DNA of 64,000 nucleotides, taken from NCBI GenBank assembly GCA_023228825.1, contig JALOAL010000002.1:1-64000 (forward strand), in the 5' to 3' direction. Origin of the DNA: Dehalococcoidia bacterium. GTDB lineage: Bacteria; Chloroflexota; Dehalococcoidia; UBA2979. Each line of letters begins with the position of its first letter. Positions within the stretch are counted from its first letter, which is position 1. The notes under the pieces are model-generated. The model had not been told where the DNA came from, did no database searches, and saw only the letters and a list, made by a program, of their open reading frames with translations. Below, piece after piece: positions 16,928 through 24,345 of this stretch. Both the position numbers and the translations under genes were made by a program.

Positions 16928-19900
16928 GCCCGTATCGCGGCCAGAGGCCGTGGCCGTCCGCGTCCGGACAGTACTCGTGGCGGGCGTTCGAGGAGCGTCG
17001 CGCGCGTGTGGAGGCGGCGGTAGGGGACACACCCCGTTCCATGGCGCCTCGCAATCCCTCGTCGCCGGCGCCGCTGTCCGTGCTGGACGACGTGCCCTAC
17101 GTGGAGTTGCACCTGCACTCCAACTACTCGTTGTTGGACGGCGCATCCAGCATTGACGAACTGCTGGTGCAGGCGGTGGACCAGGGGCATCGCGCGCTGG
17201 CGCTGACGGACCACGAGGGCATGTACGGCAGCATGGAGTTCGCACGCTCTGCCAAGGAGATCGGCCTGCGGCCCATCACGGGGCTGGAGGTGAGCGTGGC
17301 GGAGGCGGACGGTTCGCGCTCGCACGTCACGCTGCTGGCGGAGGACCGGCGCGGCTATTCCAACCTCTGCCGTCTCTCCAGCACCGCCTTCGGCCTGTTC
17401 GAGGACGCGCAGGACGCCCGCGAGACGCGCCGCCTGGACCCGGTGCTCCCGGTGGAGGCGCTCCGGGAGCACGCGTCAGGGCTGATCTTGCTCACCGGCT
17501 GCCGGGAAGGCCTGGTGCCCCGCCTCGTGCAGGCGTCCCAGTCTCAGGAGGCGGAGGCGGTGTTGCGTCGCTGGGTGGAGTGGTTCGGTGCGGCCAACGT
17601 CTTCGTGGAGTTGCAGGACAACCTGGTCTACGGCGACCGTCCTCGCAACCGCGCGCTGGTGGCCCTGGCCGAGCGGGTGGGGGTGGAGGTGGTGGGCACG
17701 GGGGACGTGCACTACCACGAGCCGGACCGCCACCGCCTGCAGGACGTGCTGGTGGCCATCCGCCACCGCAAGACGCTGGACGAGTCCCACCGCGAGCGCC
17801 GGCCGAACGGCGAGTTCTATCTGCGCTCGCCGCAGGAGCAGGCCCGGCGGTTCCAGGCCTACCACCCGGAGGCGGCCGCCAACTCCGTACGTATCGCCCG
17901 TCGTTGCACCTTCGACCTGACGGAGGACCTGGGCTATCGCCTGCCCTCGCCGCCCACGGAGGACGGCCGCACCACGGTCGAGGAACTACGCCGCATCTGC
18001 CTGGAGCGCGTGGACCATAAGTACGCGCCGCACGAGCGCGCCACGGCACGGGAACGCGTGGAGCACGAACTGCGCCTGGTGGAGTCCAACGGTCTGGCGG
18101 GCTTCTTCCTTGTCTACCACGAGGTCATGAAACTGGCGGAGGAGGTGGCCGCGGAGGTGCGGGGCCCCAGCCGCGCGCGCAGCGTGACGGGCCTGCCGCC
18201 GGGACGTGGGCGCGGGTCGTCCGTGGCCTCGATCCTCTGTTACCTCATCGGCCTCTCGCACATCGACCCGATCCGGAACCGGCTGAAGGTGGACCGCTTC
18301 CTGAACGACGGGCTGCAGTCGCTGCCGGACATTGACCTGGACTTTCCTCGTGACATCCGGGAGCGGCTGATCGAGCGGGTGTACGAGCGCTGGGGGAAGG
18401 ACCACGCCGCGCTGGTGGCGATCTTTCCCACGTACCGTATCCGCAGCGCGGTGCGAGACATCGGCAAGGCGCTGGGGCTGCCGGAGGCGGAGGTGGACAG
18501 CCTGGCCAAGCGCGCCCGGCCCTTCGACCGCTCCACGGAAGTTGCGGACGAGGTGCGCCGCCAGCGTCGCGTGGCCGACTCCTCCGAGGCCTACCGCGAG
18601 GCCGCTGACCGCGAGTCTGTCGACCGCGAGTCCGCTGTCGCCTCAGACGTCGACTGGGCGGAGTCTCCGGAAGACCGGGCGTGGCGGCACCTCTCCGACA
18701 TCGCGAGCCAATTGGCGGGGTTCCCTCGCCACCTGTCGCAGCACGTGGGCGGGATGGTGATCTCCTCGGAACCGCTGGTGGACTGCGTGCCGTGTCAGCC
18801 GGCGCGCTGGCCCAACCGCTACCTGGCGCACTGGGACAAGGACTCTATAGACGACGCGCGCATGGTGAAGATCGACTTCCTCAGCCTGGGGATGCTCTCC
18901 GTGGTGGAAGAGTGCGTGGACCTGGTGGAGCGCCACCGCGGACAGGTCGTGGACCTCTCGCGCACCCCCAACTTCGAGGACCCCGCCATCTACGACGAGA
19001 TCTGCCGGGGTGACACGGTGGGCGTCTTCCAGATCGAGTCGCGCGCCCAGATCGCCATGCTGCCTCGGACGCAGCCACGCAGTTTGGAGGACCTGACGGT
19101 GCAGGTCTCCATCGTGCGGCCGGGGCCGATCGTGGGTGGGGCGGTGAACCCGTACGTGAGGCGTCGGGAGCAGCGGCGGCGCGACCCGGACTCGCCCATT
19201 CCCGTGCCGGAGTGCGTGCGCGAGGTGCTGGAGGAGACGCTGGGCGTGGTGCTCTTCCAGGAGCAGGTGATCGAGGTGGCGAAGCAGATGGGCGGCTTCG
19301 GCGCGGGGGAGGCGGAGACCTTCCGCCGCGCCATGAGCCGCAAGCGCTCCGCGCAGATCATGGAGGGCTACCGCCAGAAGTTCATGGAAGGCGCCGCGCA
19401 GCGAGGCGTCTCCCGGGACGAGGCCACGCGCATGTTCGACAACTTGCTGGGCTTTGCGGAGTTCGGCTTCCCCAAGTCGCACGGCGCGGCCTTTGGCCTG
19501 CTGGCGTTCCACTCCACCTGGCTCAGGCACTACTACCCGCCGGAGTACCTCTGCGCCCTGCTCAACGAGCAGCCCATGGGCTTCTACCCGCCGCACGTGC
19601 TCACCAAGGACGCGCAGCGCCATGGCGTGGACGTGCGACGCCCGGACGTCAACCTGAGCGACGCCCGCTGCACGGTGGAGGAGGTGCTGCCGGAGGACGA
19701 ACGCACGGATCTGCGCGGCGCCGTCCGCATTGGCCTGGGCTACGTCCGCGGCGTGGGCGAGGCGGGCGCGATGCGGGTGGAGGAGGGGCGCCGGCAGGGC
19801 GGGGAGTACCGCTCGCTGTTCGATTTCGTGCAGCGCACGGGGCTGGCCCGGGAGGCCACCACCAACCTCATCCGCATCGGCGCGTTCGACGGCCTGGGGC

Positions 19901-20457
19901 TAAACCGCCGCGAGTTGATCTGGCAACTGGGGCTGTTCTCTGGCGGCATGGAGCAGGCGGATCTGCGGCGGCATCGAGACCGGCAGATGCGTATGCCGCT
20001 GCCGGTGGAGCAGGACCAGGTGGAACTGGCGGACTTCACCGCCTACCAGCGCATGGCCGGGGACTACGCGGTGCTGCACCTCTCGCCGGACAGCCACCCC
20101 ATGCAATTCCTGCGCCCCGCCCTGGGCGAGGGCGTGGCCTCCAGCCGTCACCTGCGCGCCCTGCCGGCCGGCCGGCGCGTGGACTACGCCGGCCTGGTGG
20201 TCTGCCGCCAGCAGCCCCTGACCGCCCGCGGCATCATCTTCCTGCTGCTGGAGGACGAGTTCGGCATGGTCAACGTCCTGGTCAGACGCGACCTGGTGGA
20301 GGCGTACCGAGACGTGGTGCGCACGGCCCCCTTCATGCGGATCCGAGGCACGTTGGAAGACCGTGCCGGGGAGCAACGTACGGTCATTGCGGAGTCGCTG
20401 GAGCAGATATTCCCCGCGCAGGCGCTCTCCGTGCCTGAGGGCAAGTCCTGGGGCTGA
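16924..20457 (+). CDS. dnaE2: error-prone DNA polymerase III alpha subunit DnaE2 (ImuC)
   Basis: A 1177-residue C-family polymerase for SOS translesion synthesis. The PHP domain starts near residue 58 (YVELHLHSNYSLLDGASS), and the palm carries the catalytic LPDIDLDF near 466-473. Next come thumb and fingers (GQVVDLSRTPNFEDPAIYDE; VGVFQIESRAQIAMLPRTQP), helix-hairpin-helix (RIGAFDGLGLNR) and a C-terminal OB fold (ARGIIFLLLEDEFGMVNVLV). I chose the GTG at 16924 because it overlaps the upstream stop as GTGA. A charged insertion with repeated DRES units (about residues 546-586, partly alternating with VDRE/AADRE) lengthens it beyond typical DnaE2 proteins. Confidence 0.95.
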   Translation: MSPYRGQRPWPSASGQYSWRAFEERRARVEAAVGDTPRSMAPRNPSSPAPLSVLDDVPYVELHLHSNYSLLDGASSIDELLVQAVDQGHRALALTDHEGMYGSMEFARSAKEIGLRPITGLEVSVAEADGSRSHVTLLAEDRRGYSNLCRLSSTAFGLFEDAQDARETRRLDPVLPVEALREHASGLILLTGCREGLVPRLVQASQSQEAEAVLRRWVEWFGAANVFVELQDNLVYGDRPRNRALVALAERVGVEVVGTGDVHYHEPDRHRLQDVLVAIRHRKTLDESHRERRPNGEFYLRSPQEQARRFQAYHPEAAANSVRIARRCTFDLTEDLGYRLPSPPTEDGRTTVEELRRICLERVDHKYAPHERATARERVEHELRLVESNGLAGFFLVYHEVMKLAEEVAAEVRGPSRARSVTGLPPGRGRGSSVASILCYLIGLSHIDPIRNRLKVDRFLNDGLQSLPDIDLDFPRDIRERLIERVYERWGKDHAALVAIFPTYRIRSAVRDIGKALGLPEAEVDSLAKRARPFDRSTEVADEVRRQRRVADSSEAYREAADRESVDRESAVASDVDWAESPEDRAWRHLSDIASQLAGFPRHLSQHVGGMVISSEPLVDCVPCQPARWPNRYLAHWDKDSIDDARMVKIDFLSLGMLSVVEECVDLVERHRGQVVDLSRTPNFEDPAIYDEICRGDTVGVFQIESRAQIAMLPRTQPRSLEDLTVQVSIVRPGPIVGGAVNPYVRRREQRRRDPDSPIPVPECVREVLEETLGVVLFQEQVIEVAKQMGGFGAGEAETFRRAMSRKRSAQIMEGYRQKFMEGAAQRGVSRDEATRMFDNLLGFAEFGFPKSHGAAFGLLAFHSTWLRHYYPPEYLCALLNEQPMGFYPPHVLTKDAQRHGVDVRRPDVNLSDARCTVEEVLPEDERTDLRGAVRIGLGYVRGVGEAGAMRVEEGRRQGGEYRSLFDFVQRTGLAREATTNLIRIGAFDGLGLNRRELIWQLGLFSGGMEQADLRRHRDRQMRMPLPVEQDQVELADFTAYQRMAGDYAVLHLSPDSHPMQFLRPALGEGVASSRHLRALPAGRRVDYAGLVVCRQQPLTARGIIFLLLEDEFGMVNVLVRRDLVEAYRDVVRTAPFMRIRGTLEDRAGEQRTVIAESLEQIFPAQALSVPEGKSWG

Positions 20458-20562
20458 CCTCCTGACGCCCACGTCCAGCGGCGAGCGCACAGGCAACACA
20501 TGCGGTTTTCCTGGCGCCGCGACGCCCGATACATCGCCGCGACCCGAGAGGGGATCACGCTC

Positions 20563-21042
20563 ATGTCTGAACTCGCCGAGGTGGCGCCAGCCTTCCTTGA
20601 GATGGCCCACCGCATCGTCTGGGCAGGCGTCGCCACGACGGACCGTGGCGGGCGTCCTCGGACGCGCATCCTGCACCCGATCTGGGAGTGGGACGGGGAA
20701 CTCCTGGTCGGCTGGATTGGCACCTCGCAGTCGCCGGTGAAGACTGCGGACCTGGCCCGCCAGCCGTCCGTCTCCGTGAACTACTGGGCTGCGGACCACG
20801 ACACTGCGGAGGCGGGATGCCGGGCCGAGTGGCGCCTGGATGGGGAGACCTGCACGCGGGTGTGGAACCTGTTCAAGGCCGCGCCTGAGCCACTGGGCTA
20901 CGACCCGGGCATGGTGCCGGCGTGGACTTCCCCTACGGACGGATCGTTCGCCGTGTTGCGACTGGAGCCACATCGGCTGCGCGTCTTTCCGGGGACGGTC
21001 CTGATGGGCCAGGGCGGCGCTGTCCTGACCTGGCGGGCCTAG
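20563..21042 (+). CDS. pyridoxamine 5'-phosphate oxidase-fold protein
   Basis: A 159-residue split-barrel flavin-binding-type protein. The core reads VWAGVATTDRGGRPRTRILHPIWEWDGELLVGWIGT, then SPVKTADLARQPSVSVNYW, matching the general stress/PPOX class. These bind FMN, F420 or heme; the cofactor cannot be assigned. I chose the ATG at 20563 (MSELAEVAPAFLEMA), with GAGAGGGG about ten bases upstream; a longer frame starts at 20500. It lies 105 bases after dnaE2 and could be read through from that operon. It is convergent with the MEDS gene. Confidence 0.8.
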   Translation: MSELAEVAPAFLEMAHRIVWAGVATTDRGGRPRTRILHPIWEWDGELLVGWIGTSQSPVKTADLARQPSVSVNYWAADHDTAEAGCRAEWRLDGETCTRVWNLFKAAPEPLGYDPGMVPAWTSPTDGSFAVLRLEPHRLRVFPGTVLMGQGGAVLTWRA

Positions 21043-21101
21043 CCTCGCCGGGCCAGAGGCTCCGTGCCCAGGCCGTACAGGTCCCAGATGGTCGAATCCC
21101 G

Positions 21102-21860
21102 CTAGGGGCGACAGGCGCGCCAGTAGTCGTCTGAGACGCGGATCACCTCGCCCGTGGCCTCCATGACCCGCAGGCCACGGGCGACCTCTTCCTGCGTGAC
21201 GCCGAACTCTTTCGCCACATCCTGGAAGAACGAGGCGGGGTGGGCGGCCGCCGGGGCGGAGGCCAGGATGGTGTGGAGGATGTCGATCGGCCATCCGTCA
21301 CCTGCGGCATGCCTGGTGCTGGTGTGGGCGTGCCGGATGCGGTGCAGGAACGCCTCATCGATCGCGCGGCCTGTCCCGGCGCCGCCACGCACTTCCAGGC
21401 AGGACGCGGGGTAGCCACAGGCAAGTTCGAAGGCGTCCGGGTCTTCCAGCAGCAACTCGTTCCAGTAGCGCTCCAGTTGCATTGCCGCCCGCCGCTCGCC
21501 TCGCGTTGCCAGCAGCGCCACCACTTCCCCCACAACCACGGGCCGAGGGCGGCTCACACGGCCGAGGACCTCCCGCACGCCGGCGCGGCACGCCTCGCGG
21601 TCCAGCACGCCGTCGCGCATGAAATGGCTCAGCGTCTGCTCCGCGTCCAGCGCCACATAGCGGCTATCACGCCGCGCGGCGTCCAGGTCCACGCCGTCCG
21701 CCCGCAGCAGTCGCGCCAGGGCGCCTCGATGTGCGGGGGTGGCGATCACCACCGCCGCGCCGTCTGCGGAGAGGAAGGGGAGAGTGAGGTCGCGGATCCA
21801 CTCGATGAGCGCGGAGTCCGCTTCATAGATCCGGGCTGAGTGCGCCGCCAACGTGCCCAC
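21102..21860 (-). CDS. MEDS-domain (DcmR-like sensory) protein
   Basis: 252 residues. The first 170 form an MEDS domain, the sensory module first seen in DcmR and in methanogen/methylotroph regulators: HSARIYEADSALIEWIRDL, then GAAVVIATPAHRGALARLL and VVVGEVVALLATRGERRAAM, ending ELACGYP. It has a degenerate RecA/KaiC-like fold. The C-terminal part (DVAKEFGVTQEEVARGLRVMEATGEVIRV) looks like a winged-helix module and may bind nucleic acid. Start is GTG at 21860. It is probably a one-component regulator; the ligand and targets are unknown. Confidence 0.7.
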   Translation of the reverse strand: MGTLAAHSARIYEADSALIEWIRDLTLPFLSADGAAVVIATPAHRGALARLLRADGVDLDAARRDSRYVALDAEQTLSHFMRDGVLDREACRAGVREVLGRVSRPRPVVVGEVVALLATRGERRAAMQLERYWNELLLEDPDAFELACGYPASCLEVRGGAGTGRAIDEAFLHRIRHAHTSTRHAAGDGWPIDILHTILASAPAAAHPASFFQDVAKEFGVTQEEVARGLRVMEATGEVIRVSDDYWRACRP

Positions 21861-22042
21861 CTTCTTGCGTCGACAGCGTACGGGAACCCATCCGTGCGCC
21901 CGTGCGCAAACCTACCCCACGGCCCATGCGCCGGACGCGCCACCTCCGGCGCATCCTGCGGATCGCAACGAGATCGAAACGCCCAGCACCACATCGGCAG
22001 CATTCCGGCGCTTGGGGCAGCCAGAGGGGGGCGGGTAGGGGG

Positions 22043-22708
22043 CTACGCGGGGGGGCTGAGGCTGGTAAAGAAGCGTTCGATGTCCGGCAGTGCTCCGGCG
22101 ATCATCAGCGTGTCGCCGGCCCTCAGCGTCTCGGAAGCGGAGGGGTAGACGGTGACGCGCTCGCCCCGGGCGAGCAGGAGCAGCGAGACGTTGATCCCGC
22201 GTTCGGTGATCGCCCGCGCGATTGTCTGTCCCACCAGCGCCTCCGGTACCGAGGCGCGGCTGATGGTGTAGCCGGGGATCACATCCAGCGAGTCTGTAAC
22301 GTCGGCGGACGTCCAGGTGTGGGCCACGCGCAGGCCCGTCTCACGTTCCGGGTAGACCACCCGGTCAGCGCCCACCAGCGCCAGGATCTCGCCGTGCATC
22401 TTGTCCCGGGCCTTCGCCACCACGCGTTTCAGCCCCAGGTGCTTCAGGAGCAGCGTGGTCAGGATGCTGGTCTCCAGGTTGTCCGTGATGCCCACCACGG
22501 CAGCGTCGAACTCGGCCAGGTTGAGGCGCGCCAGGCTTTCCTCGTCCGTGGCGTCCGCCTGCACCACATGGGAGAGTTCGCCGGAGAGCGCCTGCACCGT
22601 GGTCAGGCGGCTGTCCACGCCCAGTACGTCATGCCCCAGACGCGAGAGTTCCGTGGCCACTGCGGAACCGAACCGGCCGAGGCCGATCACCACCACCTGT
22701 TGCTTCAT
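22043..22708 (-). CDS. trkA: Trk/Ktr potassium uptake regulatory subunit
   Basis: A 221-residue cytoplasmic gating ring subunit. It has an RCK_N Rossmann domain (VVVIGLGRFGSAVATELSRL; VQADATDEESL), then an RCK_C domain with VPEALVGQTIARAITERGINV and LRAGDTLMIAG. It binds ATP/ADP or NAD(H) and controls the TrkH/KtrB channel. I chose the ATG at 22708 (MKQQ) because GGAGG lies 6 bases before it; the ATG six bases upstream would be too close. It lies 59 bases downstream of trkH on the same strand. Confidence 0.92.
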   Translation of the reverse strand: MKQQVVVIGLGRFGSAVATELSRLGHDVLGVDSRLTTVQALSGELSHVVQADATDEESLARLNLAEFDAAVVGITDNLETSILTTLLLKHLGLKRVVAKARDKMHGEILALVGADRVVYPERETGLRVAHTWTSADVTDSLDVIPGYTISRASVPEALVGQTIARAITERGINVSLLLLARGERVTVYPSASETLRAGDTLMIAGALPDIERFFTSLSPPA

Positions 22709-22767
22709 GTGCATCCTCCGCTCGTCCTGCGCCGCTCGTCCTGGGCCGCTCGGCGCTGCGGGCCTCG

Positions 22768-24204
22768 CTAGCCAATGTTCACGTCCGCCTCGGGGTATCG
22801 CAGTCGCTCGTGGCCCTGGAAGCGCGCGGCCAGGGCCAGCGCGATGGTGAGCGGTCCCACCCGGCCCACGAACATTGTCACCACCAGGACCGCCTGGCCG
22901 GCCGCGTTCATGGTGCTGGTGATGCCGGCGGAGAGCCCCGCCGTGCTGAACGCCGAGACCGACTCGAACAGGACCTGCGCCGGATCGCTGTCCGTGGTCA
23001 GTTGCAACACGAAGGTCGAGGTGAACACGATCGCCACGGAGAGCAGCGCCACCGTGAGCGCGCGGTTGACCTGCCGCCAGGGGATCTCCCGGCCGAAGGC
23101 ATGGACGTGCTCCTCGCCTCGGACGGAGGCGACGATGGTGAGGAAGAGGGTGGTGAAGGTGTTCACCTTGATGCCGCCGGCCGTGGACCCGGCCGCGCCG
23201 CCGATGAACATCAGGCCGGAGATGAATACGAGGATCTCCGGTTCGGCGCCCCCCAGGTCCAGCGCGGTAAACCCGGAGGTGCGGGCGTACGTGGCCTCCG
23301 CGAACGAGGCGACGAAGGCGTGGGGCAGGCTCAGGTTGCCTGCCGAGCCGCCGCCGAACGCCTCCCGTCCGAAGATCACGAACCCGCCGCCCACCGCCAG
23401 CACGACGAACGTGAGCAGCACGATCTTGGAGTTGAGCGTGAGGCGGCGCCAACTGCGCTGCTGGCCCACGTCCCACATCACGGCGTAGCCCATGCTGCCC
23501 ATGGTGGCCAGCACGGCCACCACCAGCAGGATCGCCGGGTTGCCGGCGAACCCGCGCAGGCTCACGCCGCCTCCTTCGATGTCGAACCCGGCGTTGTTGA
23601 AGGCGGAGACGGCGGTGAAGAGGCCGCGCCACAGCACGGACGGGGCCAGGCTGCGTTCGTCCAGCGCGAACAGCGCGATCAGCACAGTCGCGCCGACCGC
23701 CTCGGTCACCAGCACCAGCGTCACGATGCGCCGCACGAGCACTCGAGGCGTCTCGAAGCCCAGGCGCCCCACCATCTCGCCCGTGACGAGGCGTTGCGCG
23801 AGCGAGAGCCGGCGCCCCAGCAGCAGCAGGAGCATGGTGGAGGAGGTCATGAAGCCCAGTCCGCCCAGTTGGATGAGCAGCAGGACCGTGACCTGGCCCA
23901 GGGTGGACCATGAGTCGCGAGTGTCCACCAGCACCAGGCCGGTCACGCACACGGCGGACGTGGCGGTGAAGAGGGCGCGCAGGAACGGGGCGCCCTCGCC
24001 GGTGGCGGTCATGGGCGGCAGCATGAGGAGCGCCGTGCCGGCCACGATCAGGAGCAGGAAGCCCACGACCAGGAAGGCCACGCCGGGGCGGCGCGGCTTG
24101 CGGATTGGCAGCCGTTGGACGTTCACTACCTCGCTGTGGAGGCCTCGAAGTCCCCGGGAGTTCCCGGCCGTGGAGCCCTGGCGTTGGTCGCCGCCTCGTT
24201 GCAC
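22768..24204 (-). CDS. trkH: Trk/Ktr potassium uptake membrane subunit
   Basis: A 478-residue K+ translocating subunit (TrkH/KtrB) with four M1-P-M2 repeats. The pore filter sequences are readable as TATSAVCVTGL, TAVSAFNNAGFD, EATYARTSGFTALD and ESVSAFSTAGLSAG, each with the key Gly. The motif GSTAGGIKVNTF after the third pore is typical. The 4-repeat, 450-480-residue length without an extra N-terminal pair fits the KtrB-like class. It is first in a trkH-trkA operon. Start ATG 24204 is uncertain: a GTG about 25 codons later also has a GAGG nearby. Confidence 0.93.
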   Translation of the reverse strand: MQRGGDQRQGSTAGNSRGLRGLHSEVVNVQRLPIRKPRRPGVAFLVVGFLLLIVAGTALLMLPPMTATGEGAPFLRALFTATSAVCVTGLVLVDTRDSWSTLGQVTVLLLIQLGGLGFMTSSTMLLLLLGRRLSLAQRLVTGEMVGRLGFETPRVLVRRIVTLVLVTEAVGATVLIALFALDERSLAPSVLWRGLFTAVSAFNNAGFDIEGGGVSLRGFAGNPAILLVVAVLATMGSMGYAVMWDVGQQRSWRRLTLNSKIVLLTFVVLAVGGGFVIFGREAFGGGSAGNLSLPHAFVASFAEATYARTSGFTALDLGGAEPEILVFISGLMFIGGAAGSTAGGIKVNTFTTLFLTIVASVRGEEHVHAFGREIPWRQVNRALTVALLSVAIVFTSTFVLQLTTDSDPAQVLFESVSAFSTAGLSAGITSTMNAAGQAVLVVTMFVGRVGPLTIALALAARFQGHERLRYPEADVNIG

Positions 24205-24305
24205 GAGACCTCCCCACGAGCGCCCTCGGCGCGGCCGCCCCGTCTGACGGCGCGGCCGCGGGCGTAGCGCACCATTCTGCTCCCGGTTGTGGGTCTGGTC
24301 TATCC

Positions 24306-24345
24306 GTGGGCGGGGAGGGCGTCGCTAGTGGGCGGGGAGGGCGTC
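24306..24345. repeat. 18-bp direct repeat across a stop codon
   Basis: GTGGGCGGGGAGGGCGTC occurs at 24306-24323 and again at 24328-24345. The stop codon of the FAD/Fe-S dehydrogenase (24325-24327) lies between the copies, so the second copy encodes the enzyme's last residues (DALPAH). Confidence 0.9.
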
